Below, one piece after another: positions 57,031 to 64,000 of a stretch of 64,000 nucleotides of DNA; position 1 is the first letter of the stretch; each line of letters begins with the position of its first letter. Position numbers and translations under genes: made by a program. Under the pieces are notes generated by a model. It was not told the DNA's origin and made no database searches. It worked only from the letters and a program-made list of their open reading frames with translations. This DNA is from Antricoccus suffuscus (GTDB lineage Bacteria > Actinomycetota > Actinomycetes > Mycobacteriales > Antricoccaceae), in the NCBI RefSeq assembly GCF_003003235.1, contig NZ_PVUE01000010.1, positions 1 through 64,000 of the forward strand. Direction: 5' to 3'.

Positions 57031-58014
57031 CTACTTGGTGTCTGTTCCGTCGTGCTTCGGCGGTACGTCGGTCGGCTTCGGAGAGCTGTCGGCCGCTGGC
57101 CCGCCGTCCTTGGGTGCGCCGTCCTTGGGTGCGCCGTCCTTGGGTGGGCTGGTCGGCGCTGCGGGAGCCGCTGGCGCACCCGGCGTCGACGGAGCCGCTG
57201 GCGCGCCCGGCGTCGATGGAGCCGGGGTGGCGGCTGGTGCAGTGGCGCTGGGTGTCGTAGACGGTGTGGGAGGAGTCACCGGACGGCTCGGTTCCTGCCA
57301 GGTCACGCCCGGGTCGGCGGTCGCCTTGCGGACCGCGACGGCGGCGACGCCGGCGCCAACGAGCAGGAACGGCCACTTGCGCCGCTTCTTCTGTGGCTTC
57401 GCCTTCTTGGCCTGCTTCTCGGCGGCGCGCTGGGCCTTGTCCGAGGCCTTCAGCAGCTTCTTCTTCTGCTTCTTGGTGACCTTCTTCGCGGCTTTCTTGG
57501 CGTCGCTCTTGCGGCTCTTGGCCTCGTCGCGTGCGGCCTCCTTCGCTTCGTTGAGGGCGGCAATGGCGGCGACAGCCTGCTCGCGGGCGGCCTTGCGGGC
57601 TTCCTTGACCGTGACCTTGGCGGTGTCCTTAGCCGATCCGGCGCGGTCCTTCGCGATGGCGGCGGCGTCGGCGCGTGACTCGGCGAACTGGTCGCGTGCC
57701 TCGGACACGTGGTCCTTGACGTAGTCGACGGCCGGTGACAGAGACTTGCGAGCGGTCTTGGCGACATCGGTGGCGGCCGATTTCGCGTCGGAGGCGACCG
57801 GGCTGAATGACTCACGGGCCGACTTGGCCACCCCGCTCGCGGCGTGCCGCGCGTCGGCAACGACGGGGCTGAACGACTCGCGCGCGGTTTTCGCTACGTC
57901 GCTCGCGATGTCTTTCGCGTCGCCGAGCTTGGTGGTGAGTGCAGATTTGGCGTCGCCAAGTTTCTCGTTCACATCATCTATGACTGCATCAGTGTTGTTA
58001 CGACGTCCGAGCAT
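57031..58014 (-). CDS. Lys/Ala-rich repeat protein with one membrane segment and Pro-rich tail
   Basis: About 327 residues. Residues 30-115 contain three copies of a roughly 22-26-residue unit with core AKSARESFSPV/KTARKSLSPA. Then a long Lys/Ala helix (about 115-205), one hydrophobic segment KWPFLLVGAGVAAVAV (about 215-230), and a Pro/Ala/Thr/Ser-rich tail holding 24-bp and 15-bp DNA repeats (PAAPSTPG and KDGAP). ATG at 58014 has GAAGGG upstream. No known family recognised; cell-envelope or nucleoid-associated roles are only guesses. Confidence 0.8.
   Translation of the reverse strand: MLGRRNNTDAVIDDVNEKLGDAKSALTTKLGDAKDIASDVAKTARESFSPVVADARHAASGVAKSARESFSPVASDAKSAATDVAKTARKSLSPAVDYVKDHVSEARDQFAESRADAAAIAKDRAGSAKDTAKVTVKEARKAAREQAVAAIAALNEAKEAARDEAKSRKSDAKKAAKKVTKKQKKKLLKASDKAQRAAEKQAKKAKPQKKRRKWPFLLVGAGVAAVAVRKATADPGVTWQEPSRPVTPPTPSTTPSATAPAATPAPSTPGAPAAPSTPGAPAAPAAPTSPPKDGAPKDGAPKDGGPAADSSPKPTDVPPKHDGTDTK
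57103..57147. repeat. 15-bp tandem repeat inside the Pro-rich tail
   Basis: Three units of GCCGTCCTTGGGTGC (57103, 57118, 57133; the last base of the third differs) encode KDGAP on the minus strand. A copy-number variable tract is likely between strains. Confidence 0.85.
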
Positions 58015-58082
58015 GCGTGGTCCCTTCAGAAGTGGCGGTACTTGCTCCATCTAACCAGTCCTGGGCGTAATTCGCTCCGCGA

Positions 58083-58116
58083 TATGATTTGGTCCATGTG
58101 TTCAGTACGGCGATAG
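58083..58116 (+). promoter_or_regulatory. Promoter and leaderless mini-ORF of the leuS leader
   Basis: TATGAT (58083-58088) is followed after seven bases by ATG (58096), which begins the six-codon ORF MCSVRR ending in TAG at 58114-58116. This is the layout of leaderless genes here, so transcription probably begins at or next to the ATG. The leader RNA then continues about 170 bases to leuS. Confidence 0.55.
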
Positions 58117-58185
58117 CACTGCCAGGTAGGGCGGCATACACGCGTCCCACCGGGTGCCGATGGCTCCCCTCACTGGGTGTGGCGT

Positions 58186-58211
58186 ACCCCGCTGCATATG
58201 CGGGGTTTTTT
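58186..58211 (+). terminator. Rho-independent terminator in the leuS leader
   Basis: ACCCCGC (58186-58192) pairs with GCGGGGT (58200-58206), seven-base loop, followed by six T (58206-58211). It lies 54 bases before the leuS start. An earlier segment GGGTGCC (58152-58158) can pair with GGC plus ACCC at 58181-58189, which would break the terminator: a possible antiterminator. Confidence 0.85.
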
Positions 58212-58265
58212 CGTGCCTCGAACCGTATCGCCGGATGACGCACCAGACGAAGAGGACTTGACGAA

Positions 58266-61136
58266 GTGACTACTGATAACACCGCAGATATCCCGCCGTA
58301 CCGCTATTCGGCGGCGCTCGCGAGTGACATCGAACTGTCGTGGCAGGACCGGTGGGATGAGAGCGGCGTATTCCATGTGCCCAACCCGGTGGGCGACCTC
58401 AGTGATGGTTTCGAAAGCGTCAAGGACCGGCCACACCTGTTCGTCAACGACATGTTCCCTTATCCCTCGGGAGAGGGGCTGCACGTCGGGCATCCACTCG
58501 GCTTCATCGGTACCGACGTCTACGCGCGATTCCAGCGGATGAACGGCAGCAACGTCCTGCACACGATGGGCTTCGACGCGTTCGGGCTGCCCGCGGAGCA
58601 GTACGCCGTCGAGACCGGTCAGCATCCGCGCGTCACGACCGACAACAACATCGCGACGTATCGCCGGCAGCTGCGCCGACTCGGTCTCGGGCACGACCAG
58701 CGCCGTTCGATCTCCACCACTGATGTCGACTATTACAAGTGGACGCAGTGGATCTTCCTGCAGATCTTCAACTCTTGGTACGACGAGGATCAGGGCAAGG
58801 CGCGCCATATCGACGAGCTGATCGCGCAGTTCGAGTCGGGTGAGCGGGCCATCGGCGAGGAACACGGCCCGGCCTTGGCCGGCGCGGCCTGGGCCGACCT
58901 GGACGACGTCTCGCGCCGTACCGTCATCGACGCTCATCGGCTGGCCTACATCAGCGAGGCCCCGGTCAACTGGTGCCCTGGGCTCGGCACCGTGCTGGCC
59001 AACGAAGAGGTCACCCCCGAGGGTCGCAGCGATCGCGGTAACTTCCCGGTGTTCAAGCGTCCGATGAAGCAGTGGATGATGCGGATCACGACGTACGCCG
59101 ACCGTCTCATCGCGGATCTGGAACGGCTGGACTGGCCGGACAAGATCAAGACGATGCAGCGCAACTGGATCGGCCGCTCGCAGGGCGCCGCCGTACGCTT
59201 CGCCACTCCTGCAGGTGATCTGGAGGTATTCACGACGCGACCGGACACGTTGTTCGGTGCGACCTTCATGGTCATCGCTCCCGAGCACCCAATGATTGGC
59301 GCGCTGACGCCCAAGACGTGGCCCGACGATGTACCGGAGGCATGGAAGGGCGGCGAGTCCAGTCCAACCGAGGCCGTCGCGGACTACATCGTGAAATCCA
59401 GCCTTCGTACGGATATCGACCGGCAGGGCGACGATAAAGAGAAGACCGGTGTTTTCGTTGGCTCCTACGCGACAAACCCGCTGACGGGCAAGGCGATTCC
59501 CATTTTCGTCGCCGACTACGTGATGATGGGCTACGGCACCGGCGCGATCATGGCGGTCCCGGGCCAGGACGAACGCGACTGGGCGTTTGCCGAGAAGTTT
59601 GACCTGCCGATCGTGCGCACCGTGCAGCCTCCAGAGGACTTCGACGGCAAGGCGTACGTCGGCGACGGCCCGGCCATCAACTCGGTCCGTGAAGACGGCG
59701 CCTTGGACATCAACGGAATGCCTATCGCAGAAGCGAAACAGGCCGTGTTCGAGTGGCTCGAGGCGAGCGGACTGGGCAAGCCGACGACGACATACAAGCT
59801 GCGCGACTGGCTGTTTAGCCGTCAACGTTACTGGGGCGAGCCATTTCCTATCTTGTACGACGAGACCGGGATGCCCGTCGCCGTACCAGAGGACATGTTG
59901 CCGGTAGAGCTGCCGGAAATCGACAACTTCGCCCCTAAGACAGGGGATCCGACGGACGCGTCCAGCGAACCGGAACCCCCGCTCGGCCGCGCACCGGAGT
60001 GGGCGTCGGTCACTCTTGACCTTGGCGACGGGCCCAAGCAGTACCACCGAGAGCTCAACACGATGCCACAGTGGGCCGGATCGTGCTGGTACGAGATCCG
60101 CTACACCGACCCGACCAACAGCGAGCGGTTCGTCGATCCAGCGCTTGAGGAATACTGGATGGGGCCGCGGCACGAGGGTGACACCGGCGGCGTGGACCTC
60201 TATATAGGTGGCGTCGAACACGGCGTACTTCACCTGCTGTATGCGCGTTTCTGGCACAAGGTGCTGCACGACCTCGGTCACCTCATTAGTGAAGAGCCGT
60301 TTCGGCGACTGTTTAACCAGGGCTACATCCTGGCCGCGTCATATACCGATGCGCGTGGAATGTATGTCAAGGCAAGCGAGGTAGAGGAACGCGACGGCAA
60401 GTATTACTTCGACGGCGCCGAAGTCACCCGCGACAACGGCAAAATGGGCAAGAGCCTGAAGAACTCGGTTAGCCCGGACGAGATGTACGAGCAGTATGGC
60501 GCCGATACGCTACGGCTGTACGAGATGTTTACCGGTCCGATGGACCAGTCCCGGCCGTGGGAAACCAAGGCCGTTGTCGGACCGCAGCGGTTGTTGCAGC
60601 GCATCTGGCGCAACTGCATCGACGAGGAGACCGGAGACCTGCGGGTGGCCGACGTCGAGATCAGCGATGAGTCACTTCGCCTGCTGCACAAGATCATTCT
60701 CGCTGTGCGTGACGGGATGTCGACGTTGCGCTACAACATCTCGATCGCCAAGCTGACCGAGCTCAACAACCACATCACCTCGACGTACGCCGAGTCACCT
60801 CCACGCGCGCTGCTGGAGCCGCTAGTGCTGATGCTCGCGCCGCTGGCACCACACATCGCCGAGGAGCTGTGGCAGCGACTCGGTCACGACCAGTCGCTCG
60901 TCTGGGCGGACTACCCAGTCGCGGACGAGTCGCTCGCGAAGGACGACTCGATCGAGATTCCGGTGCAGGTCAACGGAAAGGTCCGTGCGACCGTCGAGAT
61001 CGCGCCGGACGCCGACCGTGACGTCATGGAGACGGCGGCGCGCTCAAGCGACAAGATCGCGGCCGCCATCGACGGCAAGGAAATTCGCAAGATCATCGTC
61101 GTACCAGGGAAACTCGTCAACTTCGTAGTTGGCTAG
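58266..61136 (+). CDS. leuS: Leucyl-tRNA synthetase
   Basis: A 956-residue class I synthetase. HIGH-type motif HVGH at residues 73-76, KMSKS-type motif KMGKS at about 726, and an editing domain between (about 260-430) with [12 protein letters not shown]-terminal anticodon-binding and Leu-specific domains are intact. It charges tRNA-Leu. GTG start with AGAGGA nine bases upstream. The 3' end overlaps lipB by 20 bases. Confidence 0.97.
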   Translation: MTTDNTADIPPYRYSAALASDIELSWQDRWDESGVFHVPNPVGDLSDGFESVKDRPHLFVNDMFPYPSGEGLHVGHPLGFIGTDVYARFQRMNGSNVLHTMGFDAFGLPAEQYAVETGQHPRVTTDNNIATYRRQLRRLGLGHDQRRSISTTDVDYYKWTQWIFLQIFNSWYDEDQGKARHIDELIAQFESGERAIGEEHGPALAGAAWADLDDVSRRTVIDAHRLAYISEAPVNWCPGLGTVLANEEVTPEGRSDRGNFPVFKRPMKQWMMRITTYADRLIADLERLDWPDKIKTMQRNWIGRSQGAAVRFATPAGDLEVFTTRPDTLFGATFMVIAPEHPMIGALTPKTWPDDVPEAWKGGESSPTEAVADYIVKSSLRTDIDRQGDDKEKTGVFVGSYATNPLTGKAIPIFVADYVMMGYGTGAIMAVPGQDERDWAFAEKFDLPIVRTVQPPEDFDGKAYVGDGPAINSVREDGALDINGMPIAEAKQAVFEWLEASGLGKPTTTYKLRDWLFSRQRYWGEPFPILYDETGMPVAVPEDMLPVELPEIDNFAPKTGDPTDASSEPEPPLGRAPEWASVTLDLGDGPKQYHRELNTMPQWAGSCWYEIRYTDPTNSERFVDPALEEYWMGPRHEGDTGGVDLYIGGVEHGVLHLLYARFWHKVLHDLGHLISEEPFRRLFNQGYILAASYTDARGMYVKASEVEERDGKYYFDGAEVTRDNGKMGKSLKNSVSPDEMYEQYGADTLRLYEMFTGPMDQSRPWETKAVVGPQRLLQRIWRNCIDEETGDLRVADVEISDESLRLLHKIILAVRDGMSTLRYNISIAKLTELNNHITSTYAESPPRALLEPLVLMLAPLAPHIAEELWQRLGHDQSLVWADYPVADESLAKDDSIEIPVQVNGKVRATVEIAPDADRDVMETAARSSDKIAAAIDGKEIRKIIVVPGKLVNFVVG

Positions 61137-61785
61137 CGACCTCTGGCTGGGCGAATACGGGGCTTGTGGTGAGCGACTCGCGCAGCGCGACTTCGACGCG
61201 GTCGATGACCTCGTCGATAGGCACTTCGCGTCCGGTTTCCTGACTCAGCGACGTCACCTCCGCGTCGGCAAGGCCGCAGGGGATGATCTGCCCGAATGCC
61301 GCCATGTCGGGATTGCAGTTGAGGGCGAACCCGTGCATCGTCACACCGTGCGCGACTCGTACGCCGATGGCGGCGATCTTGCGATCAGGGCCGTCGCCGA
61401 CGATCCACACGCCGCTGCGGCCGTCGACCCGAGTGGCCTCGACACCGACCGACGCGCACACCTCGATGAGGATCCCTTCGAGGGTACGGACATATTTGAC
61501 AACGTCGATCGGATCGGCCAGTCGCACGATCGGATAACCGACCAGCTGGCCCTCACCGTGCCACGTGATGTCACCGCCGCGGTCGACGTCGATGACGGGT
61601 ATGTCGCCGGATGGCCGATTCTCGGGGCGGGTGCGCTTGCCGGCGGTGTAGACCGATGGGTGCTCGAGCAACAGCACGGTGTCGCCTCGTAGCCCGTTGA
61701 CGTGGTCGTCGTGTAGTTGCTGCTGGAGCTCCCACGCGACGGTGTAGTCGATGCGTCCAAGGCGGCGGATGTCAGCGTCAGTCAT
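61117..61785 (-). CDS. lipB: Octanoyl-[ACP]:protein octanoyltransferase
   Basis: A 222-residue enzyme. [25 protein letters not shown], the catalytic Cys170 in IIPCGLAD and the Lys in [10 protein letters not shown] are all seen. It moves octanoate from ACP to E2 or GcvH, then LipA adds sulfur. The ATG lies seven bases after TAAGTT, leaderless. Convergent overlap with leuS. Confidence 0.95.
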   Translation of the reverse strand: MTDADIRRLGRIDYTVAWELQQQLHDDHVNGLRGDTVLLLEHPSVYTAGKRTRPENRPSGDIPVIDVDRGGDITWHGEGQLVGYPIVRLADPIDVVKYVRTLEGILIEVCASVGVEATRVDGRSGVWIVGDGPDRKIAAIGVRVAHGVTMHGFALNCNPDMAAFGQIIPCGLADAEVTSLSQETGREVPIDEVIDRVEVALRESLTTSPVFAQPEVASQLRS

Positions 61786-61816
61786 GCGGACAAACTTACT
61801 CGCGGCCGGTCGGCCC

Positions 61817-61882
61817 CTGTCGCGCCCACCTCCTCGCTGTCACGGCTATCTCAGCGCGACAACGAGGAGCCTGCTGAGACAG
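61817..61882. repeat. Nested inverted and 20-bp period repeat between lipB and the pseudokinase gene
   Basis: CTGTCGCG at 61817 recurs as CTGTCACG at 61837, 20 bp on, with GCCCACCTCCTC between, the same core as at 37883. Inverted partners follow: TGTCGCGC with GCGCGACA (61854), CTCCTCG with CGAGGAG (61863), and CTATCTCAGC with GCTGAGACAG (61873). It fills the middle of the 195-base divergent gap. Confidence 0.7.
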
Positions 61883-61980
61883 GAGCGTGCCGAGATCCGG
61901 TTCGGGGTCGCAGTCGGCCCGCGTTCGTGGCTGTGGATAACTTTTCGCGCGACCGCGCTGTTCGCTCTAGCGTGGCTGCC

Positions 61981-63453
61981 ATGAGTTGGAAGGTGCCGGG
62001 CTACCGAGCCGATGTGCTCGAGGACACTGACCGCGATCTGGAGTCGTGGCGGGGCATCGATGTGTCGACCGGTGCCGAGGTCGTCCTGCGCAGGAGTCGC
62101 GGTCACGCCGGTCACGTTGAGGTGGCCGAATGGCGATCATCCGCCATCCAGGGCATCGACCACCCCGGTCTCGCCGCGCCTCGTCAGCTTTTCTGCCACG
62201 GAGACGACCTGGTCGTGGTGTACGACGCGCCCGGCCTGAGGGCCGAGCCGAGGCTCGACTCGCGGGTGTCTTCGACGGATGTCGCGGCGTTGCTTTGCGC
62301 CGTGGCGGGCCAGTTGCACGCGTTGCACGCCGCCGGAATGACGCACGGCTCGATTGGGGCGACTACAGTGCGCCGCGGTCACGACGGCGCGGTCCTCATC
62401 GGCGCTGCGGAGGCCGGGCTTCGCGACGGAAGCCGCGATGACCGAGCTCTGGACGACGTGCGATCGCTGGCCGGCCTCGGGATGGATCTGTTGGGCTCGG
62501 CCGGGGACCGCCGCACGGATGACGCCGCCAGCGAGCTGACTGCGATCCTTGAGGCGGCCGCAGCCGCGGAGCCGGACGGGGACGATCCCTGCGACCCGGA
62601 GCCGAGTGCGGACCTGGTGCGGCACTGCAAGCCGTTGGCTTGTGACGAGGCGACCGCGACTATCCGGGCAAGCGCCGGGTCTGATCGCCCAGACCGGACC
62701 GAGTACGTCGCACGGCACCGTCGTACGCCGGCCCGTCGCCGCTGGAGTCGAGTACGCCGCAACCGTCCGGTGGGTACCCGACCAGGTCCCACGGCGGACC
62801 GAACGGCCTCGAGGCCCGCCCGCACGTCGATGCGTCGATACCGTCGCGTCGGGCCTGCGCGGGTCGGTGTTGTTTCCGGACCGGCGACCGGGATTGCGAT
62901 TGTTGCCGTGCTGGTGGCGATTGCGGCGTGGTTAGGCACGGTGTGGGGCGGCGGCGCCCCGCAGCGGGGCCCGGTGCCGACGGCTGCAGCGCATCAGCCG
63001 GTGCAGCCCAAAGACACGGCGGCACTCGATGCGACCGGTGGACCGGACGGGTTTGATGCGAACTCGGCTTCACCGGCACAGTGGGCTGATTACCTCAACG
63101 CGCTCTACGTCGAGCGAGCAAGTGCGATCGACAGCCGGACCGCGGAGTCGCTCGACCGCGTTTACACTCCATCATCCCCGCAACGCGCCGCGGATCTGTC
63201 GCTGATCGCTATGCTCGTCAACTCCGGTGCCCGAATCGATGGTTTTGCCCCGGAACTCGTTGCCGTCAACGACATCTCTCGCGTTGGACCGACAGCGGTT
63301 CTCAGCGTCGCTGACCGAATTCCGCCGTACGCCTTGGTAGAGGCGACCGGTATCGCCACATCACACGCCGGACGAGACGAGCAGGCGGTGACGCTCACCC
63401 TCGAACTCGTCGCCGGCAGATGGCTGATCGACACCGCGATCCGAGCGGCCTAA
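61981..63453 (+). CDS. Membrane protein with degenerate protein kinase-like domain
   Basis: About 490 residues. Residues 1-200 resemble a Ser/Thr kinase C-lobe and N-lobe, but catalytic motifs are lost: GMTHGSIGATTV replaces the HRD loop, and no DFG is seen. A basic linker (about 240-300) leads to a transmembrane segment GIAIVAVLVAIAAWLG and an extracytoplasmic domain (about 355-490) of the DUF/NTF2-like sort. Probable sensor or scaffold pseudokinase. ATG follows TAGCGT by seven bases, leaderless. Confidence 0.75.
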   Translation: MSWKVPGYRADVLEDTDRDLESWRGIDVSTGAEVVLRRSRGHAGHVEVAEWRSSAIQGIDHPGLAAPRQLFCHGDDLVVVYDAPGLRAEPRLDSRVSSTDVAALLCAVAGQLHALHAAGMTHGSIGATTVRRGHDGAVLIGAAEAGLRDGSRDDRALDDVRSLAGLGMDLLGSAGDRRTDDAASELTAILEAAAAAEPDGDDPCDPEPSADLVRHCKPLACDEATATIRASAGSDRPDRTEYVARHRRTPARRRWSRVRRNRPVGTRPGPTADRTASRPARTSMRRYRRVGPARVGVVSGPATGIAIVAVLVAIAAWLGTVWGGGAPQRGPVPTAAAHQPVQPKDTAALDATGGPDGFDANSASPAQWADYLNALYVERASAIDSRTAESLDRVYTPSSPQRAADLSLIAMLVNSGARIDGFAPELVAVNDISRVGPTAVLSVADRIPPYALVEATGIATSHAGRDEQAVTLTLELVAGRWLIDTAIRAA

Positions 63454-63496
63454 CCGTCGCGGTTGAACCCGGATGCCGGTCACGACTACCGCGGGT

Positions 63497-64000
63497 CTAG
63501 AGGCCGAGGTCGCCCTCGAAGTTGCCGGCCTCTAGCCGTTCCTTCATCGTTCCGAGGAACCGTGCCGCGTCCGCGCCGTCGACGACCCGGTGATCGTAGG
63601 ACAGTGCGAGGTAGACGATCGAGCGAACCGCGATGATCTCGCCGAGCTCGGGATCGTTGACGATCGCCGGGCGTTTCACCACGACACCGGTGCCCAGGAT
63701 CGCGCTCTGCGGCTGGTTGATGATTGGCGTGTCGAACAGCGCGCCGCGGCTTCCGGTGTTGGTCAGCGTGAACGTGCCCCCGGTCAGGTCGTCGGGGCCG
63801 GCGGTGCCGCCGCGAACCTTGCCTGCGAGATCGTCGATCTTGCGGGCAAGTCCGGCCAGGTTGAGATCTCCGGCTTCTTTGATGACCGGTACGACGAGGC
63901 CACGGTGGCTGTCGACCGCGATGCCCAGGTTTTCGGTGTTGGGGTAAGAGATCGTGCCGGCCTCGAGATCGAGCGAGGAGTTGACGACCGGGTGCACCTT
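63497..64000 (-). CDS. sucB: 2-oxo acid dehydrogenase E2 (dihydrolipoamide acyltransferase), C-terminal part
   Basis: The frame runs off the window end. The visible 168 residues are the catalytic domain: HPVVNSSLD, GLVVPVIKEAG, GTFTLTNTGSRG and the active-site DHRVVDGADAARF. It takes the acyl group from E1 on a lipoyl arm and passes it to CoA. Its place next to lipB fits mycobacterial DlaT (historically called sucB), which serves pyruvate dehydrogenase with AceE and 2-oxoglutarate-related complexes. Confidence 0.93.
   Translation of the reverse strand, partial: KVHPVVNSSLDLEAGTISYPNTENLGIAVDSHRGLVVPVIKEAGDLNLAGLARKIDDLAGKVRGGTAGPDDLTGGTFTLTNTGSRGALFDTPIINQPQSAILGTGVVVKRPAIVNDPELGEIIAVRSIVYLALSYDHRVVDGADAARFLGTMKERLEAGNFEGDLGL

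Noticed and set aside
58096-58211. T-box riboswitch for leuS
   Set aside because: The stretch GGGTGTGGCGTACCCCG only loosely recalls the T-box core, its UGGC would pair with discriminator G rather than the A of tRNA-Leu, and no stem I with a Leu specifier was found.
61717-61980. Longer pseudokinase start overlapping lipB
   Set aside because: The extension runs antisense through the lipB start and the intergenic repeat; the ATG at 61981 has a proper -10 box.

Overview
The window is a dense chromosomal stretch of a high-GC actinobacterium. Evidence is the gene families seen only or mainly there (13E12/DUF222 HNH protein, DUF3145, DUF4191, a fused RNase H-phosphatase, AccD6-type carboxylase in a fab cluster, homodimeric aceE, two glutamine synthetases with glnE, Ino1) and the many genes that start 6-7 bases after a TANNNT box with no ribosome binding site, i.e. 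probable leaderless mRNAs. Gene order 29-64 kb (Nif3, zinc-ribbon protein, RNase H-phosphatase, glnA2, glnE, glnA1, RDD, DUF4191, lipA, lipB, sucB) follows the mycobacterial order in outline, but several families differ. I cannot name the genus; a non-mycobacterial, environmental actinobacterium is likely. No prophage, CRISPR array or intact insertion sequence was seen.

Layout. 1-1.5 kb: 3' end of an HNH gene, a small YtxH-like protein and two tRNAs. 1.5-5.6 kb: MgtC-like protein facing a coupled transglutaminase / alpha-E / ATP-grasp trio. 5.7-10.7 kb: methylmalonyl-CoA mutase operon mutA-mutB-meaB. 10.8-13.5 kb: ABC exporter operon with its own winged-helix regulator and a perfect palindrome in the promoter. 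13.6-16.3 kb: second transglutaminase, ino1, GNAT acetyltransferase. 16.5-25 kb: DUF3145, then the minus-strand line aceE-fabD-fabH-acpP-fabF-accD6, coupling pyruvate oxidation to type II fatty acid synthesis; the regulator gene fasR usual between aceE and fabD is missing. 25-29 kb: lipoprotein, peroxiredoxin, tRNA-Val, a decayed YCII/ECF-sigma remnant, ABC exporter. 29-35 kb: Nif3, DUF3311 plus sodium symporter, zinc-ribbon protein, RNase H-phosphatase, TSUP permease. 35-40 kb: RNase P RNA, small conserved protein, RNB ribonuclease, metal-chelate receptor-like protein, MetE-like protein, desaturase. 40-47 kb: L,D-transpeptidase, glnA2, amidotransferase, glnE, sirtuin. 48-53 kb: acyl-CoA ligase divergent from a TetR regulator and a phosphotransferase, HAD dehalogenase. 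53-64 kb: glnA1, RDD, DUF4191, lipA, Lys/Ala-rich membrane protein, leuS with an attenuator-like leader, lipB, pseudokinase-like membrane protein, and the end of sucB (2-oxo acid dehydrogenase E2).

How the parts fit: nitrogen assimilation (glnA1, glnA2, glnE) appears to be under GlnR, since a full four-pentamer GlnR box lies before glnA1 and a two-pentamer box before glnA2. LipA, LipB and the E2 protein make and carry lipoate for the dehydrogenases, of which AceE is the E1. The most unusual non-coding signals are a set of intergenic arrays built of 20-22-bp units (about two DNA turns), the leuS leader terminator with a leaderless six-codon ORF, and an eight-codon leaderless ORF before the TetR gene.
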